Part shown: positions 47,885 through 60,386 of the stretch, piece by piece
How the letters are laid out: the number at the start of each line of letters is the position of its first letter
Numbering within the stretch: the stretch's first letter is position 1
The notes under the pieces: generated by a model
The model's input: the letters and a program-made list of their open reading frames with translations, nothing else
What the model was told of the DNA's origin: nothing
The model's database searches: none
Assembly (NCBI GenBank): GCA_017311185.1
Contig: JAESUZ010001065.1
Coordinates: 277,924-341,923 of the forward strand
DNA from: Proteles cristata cristata
Taxonomy: Eukaryota > Chordata > Mammalia > Carnivora > Hyaenidae
Reading direction: 5' to 3'
Length of the DNA: 64,000 bases
Program-made: the position numbers and the translations under genes

Positions 47885-48440
47885 AGCCTGGGCCGTAAAG
47901 TGGGGGATTCCCAGTCCTCAGGTTTGATGCTTTGCTGGAACAGCTCATGGCATGCGAGAAGGCAGCTTATTTCCTTCCTATTACTGGTTCCCAGCACTGG
48001 GAGAGACTCAGAACAGCCCGAGGGGACAGATGCACGGGCAAGGGATGGGGAGGGCCCCCTCTCCAGGCACCACACCCTCCCCACACCTTGTCCTGTGGCC
48101 GGACCCAGAAGCTCTCCAGATTCCACCATCGGGGGGTTTCTATGAAGGTTCCAGTATTCAGGCATAATTGAGTAAATCACTAGCAAATCACAACTGAATT
48201 CAGTCTCCAGCCCCTCTCCCCTCCCCGGAGGCCAGGAGTGGGGCGAAGTTTCCAGCCCCCAGATCGCGGCTGGCATTCTGGTAACCCGCCCCCCTCCTGA
48301 AGCCATGCGTGGGCCCCCAGCCACCAATCATCTCCATGGCACACAAAACGCTCTTATCATTTGGGAGATTCCAATGGTTTTAGGAGCCGGGAGCCGGGGA
48401 CAAAGACCAGATATGTATCTCAAGCAGTAATCCCTGCAAG
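47885..48440 (-). mobile_element. Old ERVL-type LTR-like segment, antisense
   Basis: The blocks GGAACAGCTCATGGCATGCG, TTTCTATGAAGGTTCCAGTATTCAGGCATAATTGA-like, and GATTCCAATGGTTTTAGGAGCC in this order resemble the complement of an old ERVL LTR (MER21-like). Boundaries and subfamily are uncertain; no viral coding region is present. Confidence 0.45.
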
Positions 48441-49489
48441 GTGTTGTGGGTGGTGGATTTTTCTGCAGGAATTCTGTCCTTGGAGGGAGGCTGTGCTCGC
48501 CTGGCGGGACGTCTCTCTGTCACATCCCTCTCTCTTTGGCTCACTGCGTGCAGGCTCGGCCGGCCCCGGCGGGAGGCAGGACCCAGGCACTCCCAGCCGG
48601 GCCCTCTGCACCAAAGGCATCGCCTGTAAACTTTTCTCCCGGGACTCTCTCTGCCTTCTCTTCCAGTCTCAACATGCGCTGAATATATTTGTTTCTCCCA
48701 GACTGTAATTACCCTGTTACACAAGAGCGACGAGTGTCTACCTACGTTTCTCTCTCTGCACACGTCCTGGGAGAGTTTTGCTCTAGAACGTTTGACCCAG
48801 AAAAGGAAACCCTTTATTTCCCCAGCGCACGTGGCCGGAGAGCCAGCCCTTCCTCCGCGAGATGTCCCCATAGCCCTTCCACGGCAGGTCCGTGGGCGTG
48901 GAAAGTCCACGCCTGATTCTGGGGGGGTAAGAGGCCTACGAAGGCCGTGCGGAAGCCCTTCCAGGGTGAATCAGGCTTTGAGAGTCGTGCTGTGACAGGC
49001 ACCGCTGACAGAGCCGTGTGTTTCCTTTAGGGAGCGTGGTGCGTCTCTTTGGACATAACGGTCATTCAGAAAGCTTGCTCGGTGCTGGAAGCCATCTTCG
49101 GAGGCTGTGAAGGACGTTGGCTTTCTTGGTGTGAGGCTGGGTGGCCTGCGGAAAGCATTAATTATCTCCGCCTGCAGTGCCATCCCGAAATAGAAGCTTC
49201 TAATGGTATAATGATCATCTGAAGGTTATGGTTGTAAATAGATGTAATAACCCACCCAGCATGGAGAAGCCCGGAGACGCTGGCTGGGCCTGGCTTGTTT
49301 GAGTGCTTGCTTTTCTCTCTGAGCAGTAGGAAGGTGGTGCCTGCTGAGGATGCGTCCTTCCCTGTCTGGGGTGTGGGAAGAATGAGAGCCAGCCCGTGTC
49401 CTGGCCCCCGATGCTCTCAGCTGTGACCAGCCCTGGGCCGCGGGCTCCGTCTCTCCTCATTAGACTTCACGACACTTCTCCGCCGGAGC

Positions 49490-49620
49490 AAGTATCATGC
49501 CCATTGTGCAGAGGAGGAAACTGAGGCAGAGATGCTAAATCCCTTGGCCAACGTGACTCGGGGCTACTAAGCAGGAGAGGCTGGAGTTGAACCCGGGTCA
49601 GCCTCCAGGCCGAAGCAGGG
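49490..49620 (-). mobile_element. MIR SINE, antisense
   Basis: CATTGTGCAGAGGAGGAAACTGAGGCAGAG and the TTGAACCCGGGTCAGCCTCCA end are the complement of MIR core and 5' part. Confidence 0.8.
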
Positions 49621-50417
49621 CGCACCGCGGTCCGTGTCAGCGCTGTCCTGCATGTTTTTGAGGTGTTTCACATCTGTTCCCGCCTCCGCCCGACCGTGAG
49701 AGAGACAGCAGAGAAGGGAGGTGGGAAGGAAGGGAAGGAACTCACCTTTGCTTCTGTAGAATGGGACAAACAGAGCTTAGACGGTTCCATGGATCCCCCT
49801 CCCCCAGAATCTTGTCCCGCGTTGTATGTTGGGACCCCACAGCCGGCACGGGCTGTGTGTCGTATACTGTGGGCGCCCGTGTTGGCTACGTGAGGCTGTT
49901 CCATGTTGGTAGGCCGAGATGTGTACTCCGAGAGGGCCCGGGGTCTCCTGTGCTCTTCCCAGGCCTCGGGCGCCCTCGGTTTGCAAGCGTGGTGCGGTTC
50001 TGGGTCGTCTGTGGTGGTCCCCACCTGCAAACAGGAGGCCCGGTCGTGTTTTGGTCTTTGGGTTTTGTTCTTTTGTTGTTTTGCTTTGAGTGACTTGAAA
50101 TTCCAGGCACCCCATTAACCTGGTATTTATGCAAAAGTGCTAAGAGGTTGTGAAATTGCTTCGAACCGGGGTCCTTCCCAAGGCAGGTGTGGCGATGCCT
50201 CACCGGGGGCCCCACCCTCTGAGACCCAGTGTGGACGCCACCCTGGAAACCAGAGCGGTCCCTCCGGGGAGCTCCACCTGCTTGGGCGAGCGCGTCCCGA
50301 GTTCGGGCTGGGCCAGCCCAGAGGTCAGGGCAAAGGACCCCAAACAAGGTGTCTGCGTGTGGGGCAGCCGGGGAGCAGTGACAGCCCGCCTGGAAAAGAC
50401 CAATTCCCTCCGGCCTT

Positions 50418-50668
50418 CATTTTATTTATTTACTTAAAGTTCTATTTACTTATTCCGGACGAGAGACAGAGAGAGAGAGAGAGACAGAGAGAGAGAGAGA
50501 GCCCGTGCGCCAGTAGGGGAGGGGCAGAGAGAGAGAGAATCCCAAGCATGTTCCTCGCTGTCAGCGCAGAGCCTGATGCAGGACTTGATCTCACGAACCA
50601 GAGAGATGAAGGACTTGAGCCGAAATCGGAAGTCGGACGCTTCACCGTCGGAGCCTCCCAGGTGCCCG
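50418..50668 (-). mobile_element. Carnivore SINE with expanded GA tract
   Basis: Reverse copy, long GA-rich region at 50460-50505, diverged complement head ending GAGCCTCCCAGGTGCCC. Confidence 0.85.
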
Positions 50669-51053
50669 CCTCCCGCCTCTGTTGTAAAGGGGACGTGTTG
50701 TGTGTGTGTCGTGTAAACACAGGGTTGATGAAAGAGAGTGTCACGTTGGCCGAGTGTGAAGCTGAGGCCCGCAGTGAACCACGTCAGGCAGTAACAGTGT
50801 CCCTGGGAGGGAGTTCTCCCTGGGAAGCCGCGTCGTTCACTGTGAGGTGCCCCAGTGAGCGGAGGCAGGGGAGGGCTGCTGGGGCACGGTGTCGAGCCCG
50901 TGCGGCCCGGGGCATGCCCGTCAGTGCCAAGGGCGCCAGCCCAGCATTCCATGGGTTGGGCTGCCGTCTTGTTCCCGGCCTATTTCATCTCTCCCTGGGT
51001 GACAGGATTAACTTTGTCGATGTTCTCATCATATTGCCCTCTAACGGGTTTTA

Positions 51054-51231
51054 TTTTGGTTTGGTTTGTTTTTTTAAAGTGTATTTACTTATTTTGAGAT
51101 GGGGGAGGGGCAGAGAGGGAGACAGAATCCCAAGGAGGCTCCACGCTGTCAACACAGAGCCCGACATGGGGCTCGATCTCATGAACTGCAGGAAGTCAGA
51201 CGCTTAACCAACTGAGCCACCCAGGCCCCCC
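51054..51231 (-). mobile_element. Carnivore SINE, oldest of a serial-insertion locus
   Basis: Reverse copy. Target duplication CTAACGGGTTTTA (51041-51053) and CTAATGGATTTTA (51232-51244), two differences. Confidence 0.9.
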
Positions 51232-51248
51232 CTAATGGATTTTACTTG

Positions 51249-51721
51249 TTTTTATTAAAAAACACATTTTAAAAAAAATTTTTTTTAATGTTTTATTTAT
51301 TTCTAGGAGAGAAAGAGAGAGAGAGACAGCGTGAGCAGGGGAGGGTCAGAGAGAGAAGGAGACACAGAATCTGAAGACAGGCTCCAGGCTCTGAGCTGGC
51401 AGTCAGCACAGAGCCCGACACGGGACTCAAACCCACGAACCGCGAGATCATAACCTAAGCGAAAGTCGGATGCTTGACCAACTAAGCCACCCAGGCGCCC
51501 CAAAAAAAACACATTTTTTTAAAATGTTTATTTTTTTGCGACAGAGGGAGATACAGCATGAGCAGGGGAGGAACAGAGAGAGAGGGAGACACAGAATCTG
51601 AAGCAGCTCCAGGCTCTGAGCTGTCAGCACAGAGCCCGACGCGGGGCTCGAACCCACGAACCGTGAGATCATGACCCGAGCTGAAGTCGGACGCTTAACC
51701 GACTGAGCCACCCAGGAGCCC
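51249..51721 (-). mobile_element. Carnivore SINE interrupted by a younger SINE
   Basis: Reverse copy, main part 51518-51721, whose T-rich tail is split by the nested SINE 51271-51503. Its target duplication is CTAATGGATTTTACTT at 51232-51247 and 51722-51737, reusing the right-hand duplicate of the previous SINE. Confidence 0.9.
51271..51503 (-). mobile_element. Young carnivore SINE nested in another SINE
   Basis: Young-subgroup copy with target duplication AAAAAACACATTTT (51257-51270 and 51504-51517). Its left end carries a poly-T tract and TTTATTTATTTCTAG|GAG, an acceptor-like junction in the C2CD2 sense direction. Confidence 0.95.
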
Positions 51722-52717
51722 CTAATGGATTTTACTTTTTAAATTGAGTTTCAATCCCAGAGTAGCATAGCCTGGTGCTGCCGTAAAGAGTATTTACAGA
51801 GGTGAGCGTAGAGAGGAGAGTTGGGAGCTCTGAGTGATTGACTAGCGAAGGGGCTTTACATCCACTTCATTCTGGAGCTTTTTCCTCAGGATGCTGGAAT
51901 GCATGATCACAGACAGATCAGTGACCTCAGCCCTTCTGAGGCGTTTTCAGGGCTGTGTTCCTGGTTCTTGTGGGGACAGAAGTAATTACATTATTTCCAG
52001 TTCTCTAGAGTGTTCTAGGAGGAGAAGGCGCTGAGGCAGCGGTACGGAAAGCTTAATTGGAAAGGAACGTGGAAAGAGTGCCCTGAGATGTGACGCCATC
52101 ATAGGCCTCTCTCTGGCAAGCGTCAGCGAAATGCAGGCGTGACCCGGCCTGGGACTCTTCGGCCCCGAGTCTACCCAAAGGAATACCGTTTCAAGATAAG
52201 AACCTATTTGTGGAGGGGTGTGACCGTCCGAGCCTGTGGTCTGGAGCTGGAGAGAGCACAAGAGAGTGAATGAAGCGCCCCCACCCTCCATCTGTTCTGT
52301 CCGGACAATTTACAGGGATGTGTTCTCGCCCTCCCATTCCGTGATGCCTCCCTCCCGGCCTTCTCTCTTGGTCTGTGGGAGGGGCCAGGCCTACCCCTTG
52401 GGGCCCGTCACCCCATGGAGTCCATCCTCCATGATGCTCTCTTCTGTAGAGAGGAACGGGGTTTATCTGGAACACACAGTTTGGTTTTTGTTGGCACGAT
52501 TTTGAAATGGTTTATGTAATCAAGTTGTCTGCGTGCTTTGGCAGAAAGGTCTCCAGCGTCAAGCAGGTGGGCTGGTGGCTGTCTGGGTTCAGGGGGCCCT
52601 TCCTGTGCTCCCAGATCAGGGCTCATGGGAGCCCGCCCTGGGGCTGCAGGGCAGGTCTGTTCTCGGGGAAGTGCTTGGGCTGACCGCAGATACTAGATCT
52701 TCTTTCTACCGAACTTA

Positions 52718-52940
52718 AAAAAAATGTTTAATGTTTATTTATTTTTGAGAGAGAGACAGAGCACGAGCAGAGGAGGGGCAGAGAGAGAGAGAGAGAGAGA
52801 GGGAGACACAGAATCCCAAACAGGCTCCAGGCTCTGAGCTGTCAGCACAGAGCCGGATGCGGGGCTCGAACCCACGAACCGTGAGATCGTGACCTGAGCT
52901 GAAGTCGGACGCTTACCCGACTGAGCCCCCCAGGGGCCCC
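52718..52940 (-). mobile_element. Carnivore SINE
   Basis: Reverse copy with full GA tract and complement head ending GAGCCCCCCAGGGGCCCC. Confidence 0.9.
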
Positions 52941-53789
52941 TATTTTCTATCTCACTTTAAAAGTCCAGGATCAATATCAGACTACCTAAGTGGGAAGCCT
53001 GACAGCTCAGGATCGAATAGCTGTGTTTAAACAGCTCCGTGTAATTGGGGTGCTCTGAGGAGCTAACCTGAAAACCCCCGAAGGGATCCTCATACACACG
53101 GGCGTGTTTGGGGGTGGGGAGACTCTGAGTTAACAGCGGGGTCTCTGCCCGTTTGTCCTTATTGAGGCAGAGGTCAACCCTGGACATTCTGGCCACCGGC
53201 GAAGGCTGACTCGCTGGAAGAACGTTGTATCAGGTGGCCCTGCCTTCTGCCCCAGGAGGGGTCCCCTGTGCGCTGGCGAAGGCCGGCCGCCCGCCGTTCA
53301 CCGGGCTTGAGAGACTCTAATCTCCATTGCGGATAACACCTTAATGCACTAAAAGAAGATTACTTATTTTGAAAGCCTTTCCATTTGTTCTTGTCCATTT
53401 GACAAATGGGGCATTATTGTTCCCAGGGTGGCAGGGGGCGGAGGCTGGCCGGAACAAGGATTTGGCCCTCATCATTGTCCCTCCAGCTGGGCTCACAGCC
53501 ACAGCGCCAGTAGCGTTTTGTTTGGCCACGCGGAAATGTTGAGGCGGGCTCAGACTGTTGATTTAGTTAGCTTCTCCAGCTGAGTGTTGGAGGGAGACCT
53601 GTCTGTGTGACGGGTTTTATTTAGGGGGTCGGGACCCGTAGGTCTGGGAAGACTCTGCAGTTGGTCGGAGTCTGTAGTATTGCACTTACTTTCCTGACGT
53701 GACTTGAATACTGATTATGACCGCGGGAGCCTTGCATTTGAGAAGTTTAAAGCCTTTTTAAATCTAAATCTGCTTGTTGATTTATTTGT

Positions 53790-54000
53790 TCTTTTTTAAT
53801 TTTTTTTTTTAATTTTTGAGAGAGAATGAGAAACAGAATGTGAGCGAGGGAGAGGCAGAGAGATGGAGACACAGAATCTGAGACTCCAGGCTCTGAGCTG
53901 TCAGCACAGATCCCGACATGGGGCTCGAACCCATGAACCATGAGATCATGTCTTGAGTCGAAGTTGGATGCTTAACCGACTGAGCCCCCCAGGAGCTCCT
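53790..54000 (-). mobile_element. Carnivore SINE
   Basis: Reverse copy with complement head ending GAGCCCCCCAGGAGCTCC. Confidence 0.9.
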
Positions 54001-54002
54001 AA

Positions 54003-54108
54003 ATTTTTTTTTAATTTTAGGCAATCCCTACATCCAATGTGGGGCCTGAACTCACAACACTGAGATCAAGAGTCCCATCCTCCACCAACTGAGCCACCCG
54101 GGTGCCCC
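54003..54108 (-). mobile_element. Old short carnivore SINE
   Basis: Short variant lacking the GA tract, as at 15919 and 35855; directly adjacent to two other reverse SINEs. Confidence 0.75.
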
Positions 54109-54118
54109 TGATTTCTTT

Positions 54119-54346
54119 CTTTTTTTTTTTTTTTAATATATTTTTTTTATTTATTTCTAGAGAGAGAGAGAGACAGCGTGAGCAGGGGAGGGTCAGAGAG
54201 AGAGGGAGTCACAGACTGAAACAGGCTCCAGGCTCTGAGCTGGCAGTCAGCACAGACCCCGACGTGGGGCTCGAACCCACGAACCGCGAGATCATGACCT
54301 AAGTGAAAGTCGGACGCTTAACCAACTAAGCCACCCAGGCGCCCCA
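54119..54346 (-). mobile_element. Young carnivore SINE
   Basis: Complete young-subgroup copy; target duplication TGATTTCTTT (54109-54118 and 54347-54356). Poly-T plus TTTATTTATTTCTAG at its left end. Confidence 0.95.
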
Positions 54347-54491
54347 TGATTTCTTTGTTCTTAATCAAGTTCTCAGGCCATCTATGTATCAAGGAAGAGA
54401 GTAGTGGGAAGCTTTCTGAAGAACCGGACACAAAGGAAAACCAACTCGTTCTTGCTCAAGAGCACTAGTGAAGCCTTAGGGTTTTCTGTTG

Positions 54492-54703
54492 TTTTTGTTG
54501 TTGTTGTTTGTGTTTGTTTTTTAAATGTTTATTTATTTTTGAAAAAGAGAGGGAGGGAGAGGGGGAGAGAGCCAGGAGAAGGGCAGAGAGAGAGGAGGAG
54601 AGAGGATCTGAAGCAGCACAGAGCCTGACATGGGGCTGGAACTCACAAACCTCAAGACCATGACCTGAGCTGAAGGTCAGCCGACTGAGCCTCCCTGGCA
54701 TCC
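54492..54703 (-). mobile_element. Carnivore SINE, diverged
   Basis: Reverse copy with shortened body; flanks GCCTTAGGGTTTT / GCCGTGGGGTTTT are consistent with an old target duplication. Confidence 0.8.
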
Positions 54704-56330
54704 CGGAGCCGTGGGGTTTTATTGGTAAAATTCTAGTTAGCTTAGTAGAGAAGTTCCCAAAGACATAACAGAGGCAGGCACCCTGTGGTGTTTTGCCCAA
54801 AGCCGTATAGAGGCCCAGGCTGTTGTGACCAAGGACAGCGAATGCTCTCCGTGTCATGTCATTTGTGCACGTAACTCCTCTGGCACGAAACTATGTTCCT
54901 CCAGAAAGGATTGTTTACAGAGCATTTATTTTTAAAATGAATAGACGACATTTCTTACACAAACATTTTTTTGTTCCAACCTTTTGTGAACTCGAGAGGC
55001 AATGACAGGCTGAAGATACGTAAGCTCATCCGCATAGACCTGGCTTCTGAGGGCGACTTGCCCAGAATGGGTGCAGTCGGTCGGTGCAGTGTCTGCTGGT
55101 GCCGAGAACAGGCAGGGCTTTCTTTTGTCATCCTGTGCCATCGAGCCCTTCCATGGCGGACGTTGGAAACGGACCCCTGCCGGGGGCCGGGGTAGAGTCG
55201 CACTGGGTCTTTGCGGGAGGGGCTCTGGACTCAGGGCCGCTGGGTTGGGAAGGAAGGAAGGAGTTAGCTGCAGATGAGAAAGAGGAAGGGGGCAGAAGTC
55301 CCAGCCTGAACCTTGTGAAATAGCCGGCCTGACAAAGCAACTGTTTTGATGATCTTTCCACTTGGTTTATTTTAAATTCTGACAAATCCACCAGAGAATT
55401 AAAGAATTTTCTTTTCCTTCCCGAGTGGCAGCCTGCAGTGTTCCCTTGGGAATGCGGGGTACCCTCCTGCCTCACGCCCAGCCTCCTGACCGCTCGGCTC
55501 TGGCCAGGCTCACGGGCCACCTGCCGGACGCCCCTCTCCCCGCCCCCCTGCCCAGCCCTTCTTCCCACCCGTGCACACCTGGCATCTGCCCCCATTTGTC
55601 CCCAGAGACTTGCTCGGCAACCTTCCGGGCGGGGTGACCCCTCCTTCTAGAAGATCCTCTCCGATAGAGGGATTCTGTGGCAGAAACTTGATATTTCTCT
55701 GTTCGGTAACAGCTCTCTCTAAAACGCTTTGTGGGTTTGATCAGGAATACGGTCTGGTTTATTCCCGGTGTAATTACTCATCTTTGTCTTCTGGGTCCTT
55801 CAGCGAACTCATTTTGTGATTCTGCTTTTGTTCAGGCCATATACTTTCCTAAGTGTTTAATATTTCATATGTTCTTTGAGTTTTCCCCGCATCTTTGAAA
55901 ACCACAATAGGTTAAGAATAATTTAGGTGGAAACAGCTTCTTGTGTCCTGGGTATATTTTGAAATTTTGTGCTTATAACATCTATCACTTGTGTTCTTTC
56001 TAAGGCTCATTTTTAGTGAGCAGAGACGGCTAATGGCTTTTACTCCATACGTATGTGGAAAAGTCTGGGGAATTTTAAGTCAGCTGGTGGGGAGAAATAG
56101 AACACAGTCTCAAGGGAAAACTTTTTGTGTGGAAAGAATATAACAGCTACGTTTTAGCTCTGGAGAAATGCATCGGGAAGAAAAGATTTGTGGTATTGTT
56201 TCCAGTTTTCAAACTGCTAAGTAATAGAAAATATGTGAATGTGGGTATTTATCCAGGTTTGGAACTCTACATTCTCGCCCTTGCTAACACTTAAGGTCTG
56301 ATCATTGTATTCAATGAAGCAAAGAGGTAA

Positions 56331-56579
<249 letters not shown>

Positions 56580-56651
56580 TAAGATTTTACTAATTTAGTT
56601 CATAGTTTAAAAGCCTTCTGTATTATATCTGCAGGAAATCAAGTGTGTGTG

Positions 56652-56765
56652 TTATGTATATGCACACACACATGTACACACGTGCATACGTACACACATA
56701 CATGTACACACAGAGACATGCACACACAGACGCACGCGCGCACACGCACACACACACACACACAG
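56652..56765. repeat. Compound CA-rich microsatellite
   Basis: CA/TACA/CG-interspersed repeats ending in a pure (CA)n run of about 10 units, 160 bases after exon 3. Confidence 0.9.
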
Positions 56766-56981
56766 ATAAAATGAACTTGGAGGTTGCCATTCACCGAAAT
56801 TGGGAGACTTGGTGTTTTTCAAGGCATTTCTACAGACCCGGGGTGTGGATGGCAGGTAGGATGAGGCGAGTGGCATCTGAGACAGAGGACAGCTGTTCCT
56901 CTTCAGGACCCAGGGCTGGCCGCCAGCCGTCCTCTGCAGCTTAGCAGCTGGGCATTCCTGGTTGTAGTTTTTGGAAAAAGT

Positions 56982-57199
56982 CAACTTTATTTATTTTTAA
57001 TATTTATGTATTTTTGAGAGAGAGACAGACAGAGCATGAGCAGGGGAGGGGCAGAGAGAGAGGGAGACAGAATCTGAAGCAGCTCCAGGCTCTGAGCTGT
57101 CAGCACAGAGCCCGACGCGGGGCTTGAACCCACGAACTGTGAGACTATGACCTGAGCCGAAGTCGGACACTTAACTGACTGAGCCCCCCAGGCGCCCCT
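56982..57199 (-). mobile_element. Carnivore SINE
   Basis: Reverse copy with complement head ending GAGCCCCCCAGGCGCCCC. Confidence 0.9.
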
Positions 57200-58867
57200 G
57201 TGTATGCTTTTCTTACACAGACATGGTTTGCATTCCCAGGGCGAACGAGATTTTCTGGCTACCTCGATGGCCTTTTTCTGAGATCCGGCGGCCCCTCCCC
57301 AGCACCCCCCCAACACCTCCTTTCTGAGAGTTGAGGAGGGTAAGCACTACAACATGCACTTGTCAGTGGTTAATGCCTCCTGGCTCCCCGCCCCCCACCC
57401 CAGAATTTGGGACAGTGTCATTGGAAAATGACCGGAGTCTGGGACCCATCCGTCCAACCTTCACCTGCTGTTTCCGAACACAGCGAGGAAGCTCCATCCG
57501 GGAAATGGGGTTTCTGAGATGTTCTGTGCCGCCCCGAGCAGCTCAGACACGAGTGACGCTGCTGTGTCTTTGGTCTCTTGGCGCATTAGACCCGCCCTGT
57601 GGACCCCCTCGCGCACAGGGAGCAGCTGGGGGTGGACAGGTCATTAATGCTCAAGGCGGGGACACCGTGGTCCTCTGTGTTCCCCAGGTACCCGGCCCCA
57701 CGGGCTGCCGGGGCTGGAGGCCGACTCGGGGGCTGCAGAGAAGTGTGCTTCTCCCGGGGGACCCGGGGTCCCAGGGCCCGGGGGGCTTCGCTCACCCTGC
57801 CCTGACGCTGGCGTGAGCAGGGGCTCCTGAGTAGTCGCTGCTACCACAGCGGCTCCTTCCTCCTTGGCTGGGGGGGTGGGGGAGAGGCGAGGCCTGGGCC
57901 TTGTGCTCTGGGAGGAGCCGCGGGCCGGCCCACGAAGCCGGTGTGCTTGGCCGTGGCTGCCGGGACGAAGCCCTGCGAGCTTAGCGTAACACAGCATCAG
58001 GGTGTCACGCCCCCGTTCTGGAGCCCCGACGTCCCACACCCGTGAAACCGGGGGCCGCCTTCTGGTCTGGAAGCTCTGGGTGGGGGGCTCCTTGCTCACT
58101 GGACTGTCGGCACGATTCGGGGCCTCACGGCTGCGGGGCCGAGAGCCTGTTTTGGTGTCGGCGTCGGCCGCGTCCAGAGGCCCCTCATTCCTGAGCTGCG
58201 TCGTCCCTGCGCCGTGAAGGGCCCTCTTGCTGCCTTCCTGTCCCCCCTGTAAGGGCTCGCCTGGGGTAGCCCTTACTCAAGTCACTCCCGCGAAGCCCCT
58301 CGGCCACATCAGGGCACATATTCACAGGTGACGAGAATTTGCGTGAGGACGTCTTTGTGGGGGGAGGGGGAGAGCATTATTCTGCCCCCACAGATGGGGC
58401 GGGTTCGATGCGTTATTGCAAGAGCTCAGAGCCCAGTTAGCGGGTGTGTGTGGACCCAGGCAAGAGAGGATGCGAATGCCCATGGGCCGTGCGCACAGCC
58501 CGCGGGGAGTGCGCGAGTGTGCGGTTGGGCTAAGGGTCCCAGTTTCCTTCGTGCCTTGGTGACACTCCCTGCGAAGCACAGAGAATCATTCATGGGAGAG
58601 ACTACAGAGTCTAGGGCCACCTGGCCTTCAGCCGCCAGCGCTGAGGACCCCGAGTGGTGGGTTGAGGCCGAGGAAGGCGGTGGTGGGGCTGGGCCCAGGG
58701 CGAAAGGAGGTCCGGGGTGGGGGTGGGGGGCGGTTAGAGCTTTCCTTACCTTTCTGAGAGGCGCCGGGAGGCCAGGCAGGTGTGTAAGAACGTGACTGAA
58801 TAGGCACGGATGCGCGCTGAGGTTTTGGTGGCAAGGGCAGCTCTCCAGTGACTTTGTTCCTTCGTAG

Positions 58868-58972
58868 CTGGAGCTCCACATGAAAGAGAAGAGAGACGAC
58901 ATCCGGATCGAGTGGTCCTTCGTCAGCACTCCAGAAACGGCCGTCAGCGTCCAGCCCAAAGCGCCGGTGGAG
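58868..58972 (+). CDS. C2CD2: C2CD2 coding exon 4 (SMP domain)
   Basis: Thirty-five codons between acceptor CCTTCGTAG and donor GTCAGT, phase 0: LELHMKEKRDDIRIEWSFVSTPETAVSVQPKAPVE. Its first residues continue the strand begun at the end of exon 3 (SPFHLQ|LELHMKEK), an alternating pattern typical of an SMP beta-sheet. GTCAGT is a weaker donor than the others here. Confidence 0.9.
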
Positions 58973-59229
58973 GTCAGTGGGCAAGTTTTTGTGAGCTCCC
59001 CGTGGGCGTGTGTGAGCGCCGATCTGGGGAGCGGAGGCTCAGACCAGCGCCCCCCTGGGCAGACTTCTCCCCTCGTCGCTGAGAAGGGGCGGCCACGACA
59101 GGGCAGGAGGGACGGCTCTGGCGGATCTGGTGCCGGGCTCTACCCGTCTGCCCCTGCGGTCACGCGGCAGCTGTGAGAAATCGTGGGTCTGCCCCCCATG
59201 CAGATGTACTTGGGCTGGGAATTTTTTTA

Positions 59230-59429
59230 AAAAATATTTCTTTATTTTGAGAGAGAGAGAGAACACATGAGCAGGGGAGGAGCAGAGAGAGAGGGGGAGT
59301 GAATCCCAAGTAGGCTCCACGCTGTCAGCACAGAGCCCAACATGGGGCTCGATCCCACGAGCCAGGAGATCATGACCTGAGCCGAGATCCAGGGTCGGAC
59401 ACTTAACCGACTGACCCCCCAGGCACCCC
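59230..59429 (-). mobile_element. Carnivore SINE
   Basis: Reverse copy; flanks GGGCTGGGAATT / GGGCCAGGAATT suggest the target duplication. Confidence 0.9.
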
Positions 59430-59905
59430 GGGCCAGGAATTGTTGAAAGCGCTCTTGTGCAGAGGAGGCTGGGAACCCCTGCGGTGCTGGCCCCGCGGGG
59501 GCCCCCGCACACCCCTGCCCTGCCTCACCGCCCGGCCCGCCCCCTCCCCGAGGCCCTCGCCTTCCAGGAAGCTTGTGGCTGCCTCCCAGGGGCCCACGTC
59601 TCTCCCCACGGCCTCTGCGAAGGGGCATCTAAACTCAGAATCTCCCCGCTTCCCACTGTCGCAGGTGTTTTGAAGACATGAATTTGGAAGTGGGGAGTGG
59701 ACGTGCTGGGTCATTCTGGGGTCACCTTCAGTTGCTGGAACGATCTTGCAACATCACTTATGTCAATGGCTCAGATTCTTAGCTTATTTCTTCCCAGGGG
59801 CTTTCATGGTACTGGTTTGCAGCCCTGCCACGGTTCAGTTTCTTGTGCAGCTACTGAGATGTGACCACAGCTAAGTGTGTGAGTTTAATCGTTTGTATGT
59901 ATTTT

Positions 59906-60118
59906 TAAAAAAAAAATTTTAATGTTTATTTTGGAAAGAGAGAGTGCAAGAGAGTGCATGAGCAGGGGAGGGGCGGAGAGAGGGAGACAGAATCTGCCGC
60001 AGCTCCAGGCTCCGAGCTGTCAGTACAGAGCCTGACGTGGGGCTCGAACTCACGGACGGTGAGATCATGACTCACGCCAAAGTAGGACGTTTAACTGACT
60101 GAGCCCCCCAGGCGCCCC
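59906..60118 (-). mobile_element. Carnivore SINE
   Basis: Reverse copy with complement head ending GAGCCCCCCAGGCGCCCC; flanking T-rich ATTTTTA on both sides. Confidence 0.9.
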
Positions 60119-60171
60119 GCTCGTGCATATTTTTACCTTTCGTGTCTCGTAGAATGTATGCAGTTTTTGTT

Positions 60172-60386
60172 TTTCAAATATTTTTAAATCTTTATTTATT
60201 TCTGAGAGAGAAGAACAGCGTGTGAGTGGGGGAGGGTCAGAGAGAGAGGGAGACGCAGGATTCGAAACAGCCCCAGGCTCCGAGCTGTCAGCACGGAGCC
60301 TGACGCGGGGCTTGAACCCACGACCCCTGAGATCTTGACCGGAGCTGAAGTCGGACATTTATCCAACTGAGCCTCCCAGGCGCCCC
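60172..60386 (-). mobile_element. Carnivore SINE
   Basis: Reverse copy 50 bases from the previous one, complement head ending GAGCCTCCCAGGCGCCCC. Confidence 0.9.

Noticed and set aside
50137..51207. Longest open frame in the window (356 codons, + strand)
   Set aside because: It runs through two reverse SINEs and GA-rich simple sequence; the translation is SINE-derived and lies inside C2CD2 intron 2.
57331..57816. 161-codon ORF in C2CD2 intron 3
   Set aside because: Within a well-bounded intron, no domain, no start or splice context; the surrounding sequence is GC-rich.
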